A DNA stretch of 64,000 bases from Desulfuromonadales bacterium (lineage in GTDB: Bacteria; Desulfobacterota; Desulfuromonadia; Geobacterales; Pseudopelobacteraceae), in contig DUZX01000006.1 of assembly GCA_013349325.1 (NCBI GenBank), positions 1 through 64,000 on the forward strand, given 5' to 3'. Both the position numbers and the translations under genes were made by a program. Under the pieces are notes generated by a model. The model saw only the letters and a program-made list of their open reading frames with translations, ran no database searches and had not been told where the DNA came from. Below are positions 16,119-26,445 of this stretch, piece by piece (position 1 is the first letter of the stretch; every line of letters begins with the position of its first letter).

Positions 16119-19100
16119 ATGAAAACCAATCGAGCACCACTGAAACAGGGACTGTACGATCCACGCTTTGAGCACGACGCCTGTGGCGTCGGCTTTGTTG
16201 CCAATATAAAAGGCAAAAAATCACACCAGATTGTCTGTCAGGCTTTGACGGTCTTGATCAATCTTGATCATCGCGGCGCCTGTGGTTGTGAGGTAAATAC
16301 CGGCGATGGTGCCGGAATTTTGCTACAGATGCCGGACCGTTTTTTGCGTTCGGTGTGTGCCCCGTTAGGCATCGCGCTGCCGGAGCCGTTCGAATACGGT
16401 GTCGGCATGATCTTTACCTCACCGAAATCGCCGGAACGCAACAGTGCCCGTCATATTCTCGAAAAAATCCTGGTTGAAGAAGGGGTTGAGATTCTCGGAT
16501 GGCGAAATGTCCCGACTGATAACTCTTCGCTCGGCACTACCGCCTGGGCGGCCGAACCGATGGTACGGCAGCTGTTTCTGAAACGTCCGGTAACATGCCC
16601 TGATGAGCAGGCTTTCAACCGCAAGCTGTACGTCATCAACCAGCGCGCCATCAACGAAATCCGTCGCGCCGGCGTGGATGACTACTGGTATGTCTCCAGT
16701 CTCTCGACCCGGACGATTATCTACAAGGGGATGCTGATGCCGGCTCAGGTTGATCAGTTTTTTCCCGACCTGCGCGACCCTGCTTTCGAGAGCGCCATTG
16801 CGCTGGTGCACTCCCGCTTTTCCACCAACACCTTCCCCAGTTGGGACCGGGCACACCCCTATCATTTGCTGGCGCACAACGGTGAAATCAATACTCTGCG
16901 CGGCAACGTCAACTGGATGAATGCCCGGCAGAATCTCTTCCACAGTGAACTGTTCGGCGACGATCTCAAAAAGACGCTGCCGATCATCAACGACAACGGC
17001 TCCGATTCGGCCATGTTCGACAACTGCCTTGAGCTGCTGGTGATGGGGGGGCGTTCGTTGCCGCATGCTGTCATGATGATGGTGCCCGAGCCGTGGGAAA
17101 ACCATACCGGCATGAGCCCTGACAAGAGAGCTTTTTACGAATATCACTCTTGTCTGATGGAACCCTGGGATGGACCGGCTGCTATTGCCTTTACGGATGG
17201 TCGCAGCATCGGTGCGCTGCTTGACCGTAACGGTCTGCGCCCGTCGCGCTACTATGTTACCTCGGATGATCTTGTCATTATGGCCTCCGAGGCCGGCGTT
17301 CTGCCGGTTGATCCAGCGACTGTCCTTGAAAAGGGGCGCTTGCAGCCGGGCAGAATGTTTCTGATTGATACCGAACAGGGTCGCATTATACCTGATGAAG
17401 AGATCAAGAGAGAGCTTGCAGCGGCCCACCCCTACGATCAGTGGCTTAAAAAACATCATGTCGCTCTGGAAGAGCTGCCGTCAGCGCATGGCGGGAATAT
17501 TGCGGAGGCGTCACCACTGGCACAGCGCCAGCAGGCATTTGGTTACACCTTTGAAGATCAGCAGGTTGTGCTGGCCCCGATGGCCCGCGACGGCATCCAG
17601 CCGCTCGGATCAATGGGTAATGATGCACCGCTGGCGGTGCTCTCGGCCCAGAATCAGCTGCTCTACAACTATTTCAAGCAGCTCTTTGCCCAGGTAACCA
17701 ACCCCCCCATCGATCCGATTCGCGAAGAGATTATCACCTCGACGATTACACTTATCGGTTCTGAAGGCAACCTGCTGGATCCAGGTGCCAAAAGTGCCCG
17801 CATGATCCGGCTTGAGCATCCGCTCTTAACGAACGGAGAGCTTGAACAATTGCGTCAGATAGATCGTCCCGGATTTAAAGCTGCGACGCTGTCACTGCTC
17901 TTCCCGGCAGCACGTGGCGCTGTCGCCATGGAACGGGGATTGGAAGCGTTGTTCGCCGCAGCTGACACGGCGGTTGATGCCGAGGTCAATATCCTGATAC
18001 TCTCCGACCGCGGTGTCAATCGCGATAATGTTGCCATTCCGGCCTTGCTGGCGGCTGCAGGCCTGCATCATCACCTGGTTCGCAGCGGCAGCCGTACCCG
18101 CGTATCGATCGTACTGGAGTCGGGCGAACCGCGTGAGGTTCATCATTTCGCCGTACTGCTCGGCTATGGCCTGAATGCGGTCAACCCGTACCTGGCCTTT
18201 GAATCGCTGGATGATATGATTCAAAACGGCATGCTGCCGGATATCCCTCCAGCAAAAGCGCATAAGAACTTCATCAAGGCCGCCATCAAAGGGGTCGTCA
18301 AGACCATGGCCAAGATGGGCATCTCCACGGTGCAGAGTTATCGCGGCGCCCAGATTTTCGAAGCGGTTGGTCTGAACAACAGCGTCGTCGAGCGCTACTT
18401 CACCTGGACTCCTTCACGCATCGGTGGAATGGACATCAACGGAATTGCCGATGAGCTGATGACCCGTCATCAGCGCGCCTACCCGCAGCGGGTAGCGCCT
18501 GAAACAGCGCTGCCGACCGGCGGTGTCTATCAATGGCGCAAGGAGGGGGAAGAGCATCAGTACAATCCGCTGACGATTACCTCTCTGCAGAAGGCAACCC
18601 GTAACGCCGATTACAGCGAGTTCAAAGTTTTCTCCTCCCTGATCAACGAGCAGAACACCAAGCTCTACACGCTGCGCGGACTGCTGGAGTTCAAGGGGAA
18701 TATGCCTTCGGTGCCGATTGACGAAGTCGAACCGGTTGAAGCAATTGTCAAGCGATTCAAAACCGGTGCCATGTCCTATGGATCGATCAGTAAGGAGGCG
18801 CATGAGGCGCTGGCGATTGCCATGAACCGTCTCGGTGGTCGTTCCAATACCGGCGAGGGGGGGGAAGATCCGGAGCGCTTTACCTGGACCAACGCGCAGG
18901 GGGATTCCAAGAACAGCGTCATCAAACAGGTTGCTTCGGGACGTTTCGGCGTCACCAGCGACTACCTGAGCAACGCCGGAGAGCTACAGATAAAGATGGC
19001 ACAGGGGGCTAAACCGGGTGAAGGGGGCGAGCTGCCCGGCACCAAAGTCTATCCCTGGATTGCCAAGACACGTCACACAACTCCGGGGGTCGGTCTGGTT

Positions 19101-20699
19101 TCGCCGCCGCCGCATCATGATATCTACTCGATCGAGGATCTGGCCGAACTGATTCACGATCTGAAAAACGCCAACCGGCGTGCCCGTATCAGCGTTAAGC
19201 TGGTTTCGGAGGTTGGAGTCGGCACGATCGCGGCCGGCGTAGCCAAGGCGCATGCCGACGTTGTGCTGATCAGCGGTTATGACGGAGGTACCGGTGCTTC
19301 ACCGATCTCCAGTATCAAACATGCCGGTCTCCCCTGGGAGCTGGGGTTGGCCGAGACGCATCAGACCCTGCTGCTGAACAACCTGCGCAGCCGTATAATT
19401 ATCGAAGCGGACGGGCAGCTGAAAACCGGTCGCGATGTGGCCATAGCCGCCCTGTTGGGGGCCGAGGAGTTCGGTTTTGCTACGGCGCCGCTGGTCACGC
19501 TCGGGTGCGTGATGATGCGCGTCTGCCAGAGCAATACCTGCCCGACCGGAGTTGCCACGCAGGATCCGGAACTGCGCAAAAAGTTCAGTGGCAAGCCGGA
19601 GTATGTGGTTAATTTTATGCAATATGTCGCCCAAGAGCTGCGCGAGATCATGGCTCAGCTCGGTTTCCGCACACTGAATGAAATGGTCGGACGTTGTGAC
19701 GTGCTGGAACCGAAAAAGGCGATTGAACACTGGAAGGCGCAGGGGCTTGATTTTTCGGGCATGCTGCATCAGCCTAAGGTCGGTCTGGATGTCGGTCATT
19801 ACTGTACCGATCAGCAGGATCATGGGCTGGAAAAGTCGATCGACATGACCAAGCTGTTGGCGCTGTGCAAGCCGGCCATCGAGCGGGGCGAAAAGGTACA
19901 CGCCGAACTGCCGATTACCAACGTTGACCGAGTTGTCGGGACGATTCTCGGCAATGAGATTACCCGCAACCACGGTGTGCAAGGCTTGCCGGATGATACG
20001 GTGGTACTCCGTTTTAACGGTTCTGCCGGTCAGAGCTTCGGTGCGTTTGTACCGCGTGGCGTAACGCTGCAGCTGTCAGGCGATGCCAACGATTATCTTG
20101 GCAAGGGTCTGAGCGGCGGTACGATAGCACTCTTTCCGCCGCAGGGATCGAACTTTGCCTCCGAGGATAATATAATTGCCGGAAATGTCGCCTTCTACGG
20201 CGCTACCAGCGGAACAGCCTATATTCGCGGCATGGCAGGCGAACGCTTCTGTGTACGAAACTCGGGCGTCAATGCGGTTGTAGAAGCGGTCGGTGACCAT
20301 GGCTGTGAATATATGACCGGCGGGACGGTGGTCGTGCTTGGAGAAACCGGTCGCAACTTTGCCGCTGGTATGAGCGGCGGGATCGCCTATGTCCTTGACG
20401 AAACGGGTAACTTTACCAGCCGCTGCAACATTGAGTCGATTGGACTGGAGCAGCCGGGTGGTGCCGATGCAGAAACGATCAAAACCATGGTTGCGGCTCA
20501 TGCCGAAAAAACCGGAAGTATTCGTGCAGCCACCATACTGGCCGACTGGGATGGCTTTCTGCCGAAGTTTGTAAAAGTTATTCCGAAGGATTACAAACGG
20601 GTGCTGCAGGCGCTGGAGCGGGCAAAGGCCTCTGGTCTGAGCGGGGATGATGCCCTGGCAGCCGCCTTTGAAGAAAATTCACATATCGAAGGACATTAA
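16119..20699 (+). CDS. gltB: Glutamate synthase, large subunit
   Basis: 1526 aa. Takes the amide nitrogen of glutamine and transfers it to 2-oxoglutarate, giving glutamate (GOGAT), together with GltD. The order is a class II glutamine amidotransferase with nucleophile Cys22 after a 21-residue propeptide (HDACGVGF), a central domain, an FMN-binding synthase barrel (about 830-1200) with the [3Fe-4S] Cys cluster [15 protein letters not shown] (about 1129-1143), and the GXGXG beta-helix domain to about 1490 ([23 protein letters not shown]). An in-frame ATG at 16092 is possible. The ATG at 16119 is preferred because it gives the usual propeptide length and follows AAGGG. gltD follows after 2 nt. 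A sigma-54 promoter lies upstream. Confidence 0.97.
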   Translation: MKTNRAPLKQGLYDPRFEHDACGVGFVANIKGKKSHQIVCQALTVLINLDHRGACGCEVNTGDGAGILLQMPDRFLRSVCAPLGIALPEPFEYGVGMIFTSPKSPERNSARHILEKILVEEGVEILGWRNVPTDNSSLGTTAWAAEPMVRQLFLKRPVTCPDEQAFNRKLYVINQRAINEIRRAGVDDYWYVSSLSTRTIIYKGMLMPAQVDQFFPDLRDPAFESAIALVHSRFSTNTFPSWDRAHPYHLLAHNGEINTLRGNVNWMNARQNLFHSELFGDDLKKTLPIINDNGSDSAMFDNCLELLVMGGRSLPHAVMMMVPEPWENHTGMSPDKRAFYEYHSCLMEPWDGPAAIAFTDGRSIGALLDRNGLRPSRYYVTSDDLVIMASEAGVLPVDPATVLEKGRLQPGRMFLIDTEQGRIIPDEEIKRELAAAHPYDQWLKKHHVALEELPSAHGGNIAEASPLAQRQQAFGYTFEDQQVVLAPMARDGIQPLGSMGNDAPLAVLSAQNQLLYNYFKQLFAQVTNPPIDPIREEIITSTITLIGSEGNLLDPGAKSARMIRLEHPLLTNGELEQLRQIDRPGFKAATLSLLFPAARGAVAMERGLEALFAAADTAVDAEVNILILSDRGVNRDNVAIPALLAAAGLHHHLVRSGSRTRVSIVLESGEPREVHHFAVLLGYGLNAVNPYLAFESLDDMIQNGMLPDIPPAKAHKNFIKAAIKGVVKTMAKMGISTVQSYRGAQIFEAVGLNNSVVERYFTWTPSRIGGMDINGIADELMTRHQRAYPQRVAPETALPTGGVYQWRKEGEEHQYNPLTITSLQKATRNADYSEFKVFSSLINEQNTKLYTLRGLLEFKGNMPSVPIDEVEPVEAIVKRFKTGAMSYGSISKEAHEALAIAMNRLGGRSNTGEGGEDPERFTWTNAQGDSKNSVIKQVASGRFGVTSDYLSNAGELQIKMAQGAKPGEGGELPGTKVYPWIAKTRHTTPGVGLVSPPPHHDIYSIEDLAELIHDLKNANRRARISVKLVSEVGVGTIAAGVAKAHADVVLISGYDGGTGASPISSIKHAGLPWELGLAETHQTLLLNNLRSRIIIEADGQLKTGRDVAIAALLGAEEFGFATAPLVTLGCVMMRVCQSNTCPTGVATQDPELRKKFSGKPEYVVNFMQYVAQELREIMAQLGFRTLNEMVGRCDVLEPKKAIEHWKAQGLDFSGMLHQPKVGLDVGHYCTDQQDHGLEKSIDMTKLLALCKPAIERGEKVHAELPITNVDRVVGTILGNEITRNHGVQGLPDDTVVLRFNGSAGQSFGAFVPRGVTLQLSGDANDYLGKGLSGGTIALFPPQGSNFASEDNIIAGNVAFYGATSGTAYIRGMAGERFCVRNSGVNAVVEAVGDHGCEYMTGGTVVVLGETGRNFAAGMSGGIAYVLDETGNFTSRCNIESIGLEQPGGADAETIKTMVAAHAEKTGSIRAATILADWDGFLPKFVKVIPKDYKRVLQALERAKASGLSGDDALAAAFEENSHIEGH

Positions 20700-20701
20700 T
20701 T

Positions 20702-22183
20702 ATGGGAAAAACTACCGGATTCATGGAATACCGTCGCGAAGTACCGGCCGACAGGGCACCGCTGGAGCGCATTAAGGATTGGGATGAATTTCATCTGCAT
20801 ATGCCGGATGAGGATCTGCGCACCCAGGGTGCACGCTGTATGGATTGCGGTGTTCCGTTCTGTCACAGCGGCGTGCTGATCAGCGGCATGGCCAGTGGCT
20901 GTCCGATCAACAACCTGATCCCGGAATGGAACGATCTGGTCTACCGCAATCTCTGGCGCCAGGCGTTGGAACGACTGCATAAAACCAATAATTTTCCGGA
21001 ATTTACCGGGCGCGTCTGTCCGGCCCCCTGTGAGGGTTCCTGCACGCTCGCCAGCTTTGATCCGGCTGTCACGATCAAGAACATCGAAGTCAGCATCGTC
21101 GAGCGCGGCTTTGAAGAGGGGTGGATCGTTGCTGCGCCGCCGACCACGCGCACCGGTAAAAAGGTGGCCATAGTCGGTTCCGGGCCTGCAGGTCTTACCG
21201 CCGCAGCTCAGCTCAATAAGGCTGGCCATGCGGTGACCGTTTTTGAGCGGGCTGATCAGCCCGGCGGTCTGCTGATGTACGGTATTCCCAACATGAAACT
21301 CGACAAACGCCAGGTGCTGCGGCGTCGCATCGATCTGATGGTGGCTGAGGGTATCAATTTCGTCTGTAACACCGAGGTTGGAAAAGCGGATTTTCCGGCA
21401 GAGCGCCTGAGAAAAGAGTTTGACGCTGTCGTGCTGACGACCGGCGCCACCCTTCCGCGTGATCTGCCGATTGAAGGGCGCGCTCTGAAGGGAATTCATT
21501 ATGCGATGGAATTTCTGACTGCCAACACCATGTCGATTCTGGCTGGAAGCGCTACGCCTGTTTCCGCCGCAGGTAGGGACGTCATCATCATTGGTGGCGG
21601 TGATACCGGTACCGACTGTGTCGGCACGTCATTGCGTCATGGCTGCACCAGTGTTGTTCAGTTGGAGATCATGCCCTGTTCGCCTGAAGAGCGTGACGCA
21701 TCCAACCCCTGGCCGGAATGGCCCAAGACCTACAAGATGGATTACGGCCAGGAGGAGGCTGCTGCGAAATATGGCGCCGACCCGCGTGTCTATCTGACCA
21801 CCGCTACCCGCTTTGAAAGCGACAGTACCGGTGCCGTCTCGGCTGTACATACGGTGCAGGTGGCATGGAGTAAAAACGATAAAGGGCAGTTCGTCCCGAC
21901 GCCGGTCCCCGGCAGTGAACAGCGCCGACCAGCGCAGCTGGTCTTATTGGCGATGGGTTTTCTGGGACCGGAGCAGCCGTTGATTGAAGCGCTGGGATTG
22001 GAATGCGATCTGCGCAGCAACATCAAGGCCGAGCAGGAAAAGTACTGCACCAGTATTCCGGGTGTTTTTGCTGCCGGCGACTGTCGGCGCGGTCAGAGTC
22101 TGGTCGTGTGGGCCTTCAACGAAGGGCGTGGAGCGGCCCGTGAATGCGACCGCTATCTGATGGGGAGCAGCGAACTGCCGTAA
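20702..22183 (+). CDS. gltD: Glutamate synthase, small (NADPH) subunit
   Basis: 493 aa. Supplies electrons from NAD(P)H through FAD and iron-sulfur centres to the large subunit. The N-terminal cysteine cluster is at 46, 49 and 54 (CMDCGVPFC), followed by SGCP and [10 protein letters not shown]. The FAD Rossmann motif is [17 protein letters not shown] (about 157-173) and the NAD(P) motif is [13 protein letters not shown] (about 297-309). The C-terminal FAD motif is [18 protein letters not shown]. Separated from gltB by 2 nt, so translation is probably coupled. Confidence 0.97.
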   Translation: MGKTTGFMEYRREVPADRAPLERIKDWDEFHLHMPDEDLRTQGARCMDCGVPFCHSGVLISGMASGCPINNLIPEWNDLVYRNLWRQALERLHKTNNFPEFTGRVCPAPCEGSCTLASFDPAVTIKNIEVSIVERGFEEGWIVAAPPTTRTGKKVAIVGSGPAGLTAAAQLNKAGHAVTVFERADQPGGLLMYGIPNMKLDKRQVLRRRIDLMVAEGINFVCNTEVGKADFPAERLRKEFDAVVLTTGATLPRDLPIEGRALKGIHYAMEFLTANTMSILAGSATPVSAAGRDVIIIGGGDTGTDCVGTSLRHGCTSVVQLEIMPCSPEERDASNPWPEWPKTYKMDYGQEEAAAKYGADPRVYLTTATRFESDSTGAVSAVHTVQVAWSKNDKGQFVPTPVPGSEQRRPAQLVLLAMGFLGPEQPLIEALGLECDLRSNIKAEQEKYCTSIPGVFAAGDCRRGQSLVVWAFNEGRGAARECDRYLMGSSELP

Positions 22184-22188
22184 TCCTG

Positions 22189-23115
22189 TTACCAGCCGAT
22201 ATCCAGAGATAATTTTACAAAGGGTACATCGTTGATGCGCAGGCTGTTGCGGGCGCTGTCATAAAATTCAAAACTGCGGTCAAAGGCATAGCCGACGGCA
22301 GCGCTGCAGGTAATGCCGGGTTTCGGCAGGTAGTCAAAGCCCCCCATGATCCTGAGATCGCGGTATTTGAGCGCGTCTGCCTCCACAGTCGCGTCGTGGA
22401 TCTGGTACTCATCACCGGTGAAATCGCCCGCCACGAACAGTCTCAGTTGCTGGGAAGGGATATACGTTACGCCGGGACGCGGCATGACGAGATCAATGCG
22501 CCACTCCGGAACCGGTTGATAGCTCAGCCCGAGTATCGGCAGGAAGGGTGCGCTGTGATATCCGACGCGGTAGAGAAATCCCCCGACGACTTGAACGCCA
22601 TTTTCAAAGGAATAGCCTCCCAGAGCCAGGAGCGGCATCCTTATGTCGTTATTGCCGACCTCGTTAAAATCGCTGTACAATCCGGGAAAAATTTTCAGGT
22701 TAATGAATGAACGTGGATTGATGCGGTAGTTGAGGCCGGTTTCCAGCGAGAGTGCGTGCAGATCCTGCGGCAGTTTTGCGCTTGAAGGCGCGTCGATATG
22801 CTTGATGCCATAGCCTCCCCCGATGGTGAGTGTTGTCGCAGTATCCCACCGGAAATTGCGCGTCAGACGCAATCGCGTGTCGCTGATGGATGAATCTGCA
22901 TCCATGCTGCTCAGATTGCCGGGTGCCAGATAGATGGTATTCAGCTGAACATTCCAGTCATGCCGTGGTTGCCGAACTCCAACGGGTTGACTTACAGCTC
23001 GTGATGCTTCCAGTTGATCGGCGCACAACGCCCCGTTACAGAGTAATAAAACCAGTGTCAGTGCCAGAAATGCAATCGAAGGCGCACAGTTCCTCGTCAT
23101 CCGCCGCTTTATCAT
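22189..23115 (-). CDS. Probable outer-membrane beta-barrel protein
   Basis: 308 aa. The N-terminal signal peptide is MIKRRMTRNCAPSIAFLALTLVLLLCNGALCA, with predicted cleavage after about residue 32. The rest alternates polar and aromatic/hydrophobic residues (for example YRINPRSFINLKIFPGLY, VQVVGGFLYRVGYH) and ends in W after VKLSLDIGW, as outer-membrane barrels usually end in an aromatic residue. It resembles DUF6268-type porin-like proteins, from memory only. The start ATG follows GAGGAGGA. The gene is convergent with gltD, 5 nt apart. Substrate unknown. Confidence 0.8.
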   Translation of the reverse strand: MIKRRMTRNCAPSIAFLALTLVLLLCNGALCADQLEASRAVSQPVGVRQPRHDWNVQLNTIYLAPGNLSSMDADSSISDTRLRLTRNFRWDTATTLTIGGGYGIKHIDAPSSAKLPQDLHALSLETGLNYRINPRSFINLKIFPGLYSDFNEVGNNDIRMPLLALGGYSFENGVQVVGGFLYRVGYHSAPFLPILGLSYQPVPEWRIDLVMPRPGVTYIPSQQLRLFVAGDFTGDEYQIHDATVEADALKYRDLRIMGGFDYLPKPGITCSAAVGYAFDRSFEFYDSARNSLRINDVPFVKLSLDIGW

Positions 23116-23240
23116 CGGTATCTCCTCCTCTCCATAATTTTAGCGCCCGTATGGTGCCATACCTGACGCAATAAGCAAATAAATAAAATTAATTTTGTAG
23201 TGTATACGAGCAGAATAGGACAGTAAATTAATTTGATTAC

Positions 23241-23309
23241 TGAGGTATTATCTCCTTTTTTTTTAGTTATCATTATGCTATTTAATCAAAACTAAATTTT
23301 AATACCTCA
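23241..23309. promoter_or_regulatory. Spaced inverted repeat in the pckG upstream region
   Basis: TGAGGTATTA (23241-23250) is the exact inverse of TAATACCTCA (23300-23309). The 49-nt spacer is AT-rich and includes T9. The right arm ends 6 nt before the ribosome site GGGGAGG of pckG. It could be a pair of operator half-sites or a long-range RNA stem that affects pckG translation. Confidence 0.5.
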
Positions 23310-23323
23310 ATTGGGGAGGCGAC

Positions 23324-25177
23324 ATGAGTTACGAAGTCAAAAACGAGCAGTTGGTCAAATGGGTAGCGGAAGTTGCGGCACTGTGCGGACCTGAAGCAAT
23401 TCACTGGTGCGACGGTTCACAGGAGGAGTACGACACGCTCTGCAATCAGTTGGTGGAAAGCGGCACCTTCCAGAAGCTGAATCAGGAAAAGCGGCCTAAT
23501 AGTTACCTGGCCTGGTCTGACCCGGGTGATGTGGCTCGCGTAGAAGATCGTACGTATATCTGTAGCATTTCCAAGCAGGATGCCGGCCCGACCAACAACT
23601 GGATGGCTCCCAAAGAGATGAAGGAAACCCTGGGCAAACTGTTCAAAGGGTGTATGCGTGGCCGCACCATGTATGTTATCCCCTTCAGCATGGGGCCGCT
23701 CGGTTCACCGATTGCAAAGATCGGTGTTGAAATATCCGATTCTCCCTATGTTGTCGCTAACATGCGCATTATGACCCGTATGGGCAAGGCCGTTGTTGAC
23801 GTGCTTGGCAATGGCGAATTTGTACCCTGTCTGCATTCGGTTGGCGCACCGCTGGAGCCTGGTCAGAAAGATGTTCCCTGGCCCTGCAACAAGGAGAAAT
23901 ATATTGTTCACTTCCCTGAAGAACACTCAATCTGGTCGTATGGTAGTGGATATGGTGGCAACGCCCTGCTCGGCAAGAAATGCCTGGCGCTGCGCATCGC
24001 ATCAAAAATAGCCAAAGACGAAGGCTGGTTGGCAGAACATATGCTGATTCTGGGTATTGAATCTCCGGAAGGCGAAAAAACCTATCTGGGCGCTGCTTTC
24101 CCGAGTGCCTGCGGTAAAACCAATCTGGCGATGTTGGTGCCACCTGCAAGCTTTGCCGAATCCGGTTGGAAAATTACGACAGTTGGAGATGATATTGCCT
24201 GGATCAAACCGGGTCCGGATGGCAAGCTGTATGCCATCAATCCAGAATATGGCTTTTTTGGCGTGGCACCCGGAACTTCGGTAAAAACAAACCCGAATGC
24301 CATGGCTTCCTGTGCCGGCAATACGATTTTCACCAATGTGGCCTTGACTCCGGATGGTGATGTCTGGTGGGAGGGGATGACGGATGCCAAGCCGGCTCAT
24401 CTGACGGACTGGCAGGGCAATAAATGGACACCAGAATGCGGCAGAAATGCTGCCCACCCCAACTCCCGTTTTACGTCACCTGCCGGCCAGTGTCCTTCGA
24501 TAGATCCGGATTGGGAAAATCCGAAAGGTGTGCCGATGGCGGCCTTTATCTTTGGTGGACGTCGTAACAGTGTCATACCGTTGGTCTATCAGTCCTTTAA
24601 CTGGAGCTTTGGTGTGTATCTGGCTGCGACCATGGGTTCAGAAACAACCGCTGCGGCAACCGGTGCTGTCGGAACAGTCCGGCGCGATCCGTTTGCCATG
24701 CTGCCGTTTTGTGGCTATCACATTGCCGATTATTTTGCCCACTGGCTTCAGGTCGGACGCACAACTCCGGTACCGCCGCGTATATTCAGCGTCAACTGGT
24801 TCCGCAAAGATGCCAATGGCAATTTCCTCTGGCCGGGCTATGGCGAAAATATGCGCATCCTGAAGTGGGTCGTCGAACGCTGCAACGGTAAAGCTGCAGC
24901 TGTTGAAAGCCCGCTCGGCTGGATGCCGAAGTACGAAGATCTTGATTGGACCGGCCTTGACGGGGTTACCCGCAAGCAGTTTTATGAGCTGACCTCGGTT
25001 GACCGGGATGTCTGGAAAAATGAACTTGTTTCGCACGAGGAGCTGTTCGTTAAGATGTATGATCGTCTGCCGAAAGAGTTTCCGCACATCCGTGAGCTTA
25101 TTTTGTCAGGAGTCTGGCGTTCACCGGAGCATTGGGAACAGTTTAATCAGTCAGCAGATCAGAACAGCTGTATGTAA
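23324..25177 (+). CDS. pckG: Phosphoenolpyruvate carboxykinase (GTP)
   Basis: 617 aa, the usual length for the GTP-dependent class. Converts oxaloacetate and GTP to PEP, GDP and CO2; in acetate-using anaerobes it supplies gluconeogenesis. Visible motifs: the PEPCK signature [13 protein letters not shown] (about 262-274, with the reactive Cys and P-loop), [10 protein letters not shown] (metal site), [14 protein letters not shown], the substrate loop [11 protein letters not shown] and [10 protein letters not shown]. The start ATG has the site GGGGAGG 6 nt upstream. The gene stands alone and ends in an intrinsic terminator. Confidence 0.98.
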   Translation: MSYEVKNEQLVKWVAEVAALCGPEAIHWCDGSQEEYDTLCNQLVESGTFQKLNQEKRPNSYLAWSDPGDVARVEDRTYICSISKQDAGPTNNWMAPKEMKETLGKLFKGCMRGRTMYVIPFSMGPLGSPIAKIGVEISDSPYVVANMRIMTRMGKAVVDVLGNGEFVPCLHSVGAPLEPGQKDVPWPCNKEKYIVHFPEEHSIWSYGSGYGGNALLGKKCLALRIASKIAKDEGWLAEHMLILGIESPEGEKTYLGAAFPSACGKTNLAMLVPPASFAESGWKITTVGDDIAWIKPGPDGKLYAINPEYGFFGVAPGTSVKTNPNAMASCAGNTIFTNVALTPDGDVWWEGMTDAKPAHLTDWQGNKWTPECGRNAAHPNSRFTSPAGQCPSIDPDWENPKGVPMAAFIFGGRRNSVIPLVYQSFNWSFGVYLAATMGSETTAAATGAVGTVRRDPFAMLPFCGYHIADYFAHWLQVGRTTPVPPRIFSVNWFRKDANGNFLWPGYGENMRILKWVVERCNGKAAAVESPLGWMPKYEDLDWTGLDGVTRKQFYELTSVDRDVWKNELVSHEELFVKMYDRLPKEFPHIRELILSGVWRSPEHWEQFNQSADQNSCM

Positions 25178-25204
25178 GCTGTCTGGGCAACTCTGCCTGA
25201 ATGT

Positions 25205-25236
25205 AAAAAGGGTACTGCTTTTGCAGTACCCTTTTT
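25205..25236. terminator. Bidirectional terminator between pckG and hypA
   Basis: AAAAAGGGTACTGC and GCAGTACCCTTTTT form a 14-bp stem with a TTTT loop. T5 and A5 at the ends allow use from both strands. It lies between the convergent pckG and hypA ends. Confidence 0.93.
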
Positions 25237-25570
25237 AATCTTCCACTTCAATTTCCCGTACGCGCAGCTCTTCTCCGACGGTGATGGTTACGCGGTTGCT
25301 CCCGCACTCTTGACAGGCCGCAAACAGCTCTGCCATTGGGGTCGTAGCTCCGCATTCCAGACACTCCCCCTGCCCCGCTATCCTGAAAATAGCTAACGAA
25401 GCTCCCTCCAGAAGCGTATCCCGACTGCAGGCATCAAAGCAGAATTCAATTGCTTCAGGCACGACACTGCTCAAATTTCCGATTTCGACATCGATACTTC
25501 GTACCCGGCGTCCAGCGGCGTGCTGCAGGCAGAGATCGATAATTCCCACTGTGATTGCCATTTCATGCAT
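25235..25570 (-). CDS. hypA: Hydrogenase nickel-incorporation protein HypA
   Basis: 111 aa. Delivers nickel to the large subunit of [NiFe] hydrogenases. It begins MHEMAI, with the N-terminal amine and His2 nickel ligands. A zinc-ribbon with Cys pairs CLECG and CQECG lies at about 74-93. ATG at 25570. No other hyp or hydrogenase gene lies nearby; it is followed by pckG in the opposite direction and preceded by a lipoprotein gene with its own terminator, so it is an isolated copy. Confidence 0.95.
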   Translation of the reverse strand: MHEMAITVGIIDLCLQHAAGRRVRSIDVEIGNLSSVVPEAIEFCFDACSRDTLLEGASLAIFRIAGQGECLECGATTPMAELFAACQECGSNRVTITVGEELRVREIEVED

Positions 25571-25594
25571 AGCAGATTTCCTTGTGCAGAAAAT

Positions 25595-25623
25595 AAAAAA
25601 GCCTGCGGGTTACCCCGCAGGCT
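25595..25623 (-). terminator. Terminator after the small lipoprotein gene
   Basis: The plus strand shows A6 followed by AGCCTGCGGG-TTAC-CCCGCAGGCT. Read on the minus strand this is a 10-bp GC-rich stem followed by T6, which ends the transcript of the lipoprotein gene before hypA. Confidence 0.93.
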
Positions 25624-25650
25624 CGAGACGCTCCCGTAAGGGAAAACGAC

Positions 25651-25863
25651 TTAGTGTTTATTCTCTGGTGCAGGAGCAGCAGCAGGAGCTGCAGCCGGTG
25701 CAGGAGCAGCAGTTGCAGAAGACATCGGTTTCTGCTCAGGAGCCTTAGGAGCTTCAGCAGCAGGAGCCGGTGCAGGAGCAGGAGCTTCTTCCTTTTTCTT
25801 GCAGCCAGCAGCAAATACAGTTGTGAGTGCGAGTACCAGTGTCAGAGAAATCAGTTTTTTCAT
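25651..25863 (-). CDS. Small Pro/Ala-rich lipoprotein
   Basis: 70 aa. The signal peptide and lipobox are MKKLISLTLVLALTTVFAAGC, with lipidation at Cys21, followed by KKKEE and then about 45 residues of almost only Ala, Pro, Glu and Lys (APAPAPAAEAPKAPEQ). Such tails are unstructured. The ribosome site is AAAGAGG. A near-consensus minus-strand promoter lies upstream and a strong terminator downstream, so it forms its own transcription unit and may be abundant. Function unknown; compare small envelope lipoproteins of other Geobacter relatives. Confidence 0.85.
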   Translation of the reverse strand: MKKLISLTLVLALTTVFAAGCKKKEEAPAPAPAPAAEAPKAPEQKPMSSATAAPAPAAAPAAAPAPENKH

Positions 25864-25931
25864 TGTGTTACCTCTTTCGTTTTGAATTTACCATTTAAAC
25901 GCTGTGCGCATGGTTTTGAAATCGATCTAGG

Positions 25932-25959
25932 AGTATACGCAGTTAATTTGCAGTGTCAA
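25932..25959 (-). promoter_or_regulatory. Sigma-70 type promoter of the small lipoprotein gene
   Basis: On the minus strand TTGACA (25959-25954) and TATACT (25937-25932) are separated by 16 nt. Both hexamers are at or one base from consensus. Transcription would start about 60 nt before the lipoprotein ATG. Confidence 0.8.
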
Positions 25960-26009
25960 GTTTTTTTTAACACGAAGCGTATACTGTATACCATGAAGCG
26001 ACCACAAGC

Positions 26010-26417
26010 TCATCTGGCTATGAGCTTTTCGGCAACTGAAACCATGGCATCTATGTCAAGCAGGGCAGCGGTTCCATCGGTGAGCATCAGTGTCGCTGCC
26101 GTGAATTGGCTCTGTGGAGGATCGAGCAGAGTGGCCTCTTGATCAGGAGCTATTCTGAGAACCGACTCCACCAAAAAAGCCAGGGAAGATGTCTCCGAAG
26201 AGAGAACGATCATTTTTTCAGGTACACAGCATACCGACACATCCATGAAGTGAGCCAGGTCAATAACAGCAATGATCGAGCCGTGAAAGTTAACAGCCCC
26301 CCGGTAGCAGGCGGGTGCACCGGGTATCGGCCAACAGCGCAGCGGCTCCGCAACAGCCGCAATCCGGGCCAGATCGAAGGCGTAACGAGCGCCCTGCAGG
26401 GTAAAAATCACAAACAT
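26010..26417 (-). CDS. cheW: CheW-like chemotaxis coupling protein
   Basis: 135 aa. CheW links chemoreceptors to the CheA kinase. The whole protein is one CheW fold: MFVIFTLQGARYAFDLARI at the start, PACYRGAVNFHGSIIAVIDLAHFM in the middle (the usual GxINLRGxIxPVxDL motif in altered form) and DGTAALLDIDAMV at the end. It is shorter than typical CheW (about 160 aa) and several core positions differ, for example RGAVNFHG in place of RGVINLRG. It is the last gene of a cheR-mcp-cheW group on the minus strand with no cheA or cheB nearby. Confidence 0.85.
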   Translation of the reverse strand: MFVIFTLQGARYAFDLARIAAVAEPLRCWPIPGAPACYRGAVNFHGSIIAVIDLAHFMDVSVCCVPEKMIVLSSETSSLAFLVESVLRIAPDQEATLLDPPQSQFTAATLMLTDGTAALLDIDAMVSVAEKLIAR

Positions 26418-26445
26418 ATACGTATCCAGGCTGTTGGAGTCGTCA

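Noticed and set aside
16419-17459. A 346-codon minus-strand frame inside gltB
   Set aside because: Antisense to the conserved amidotransferase and central domains of GltB; no independent support.
25654-26142. A Ser/Arg/Cys-rich plus-strand frame
   Set aside because: It is the complement of the Ala/Pro-repeat lipoprotein gene; the minus strand has the lipobox, promoter and terminator.
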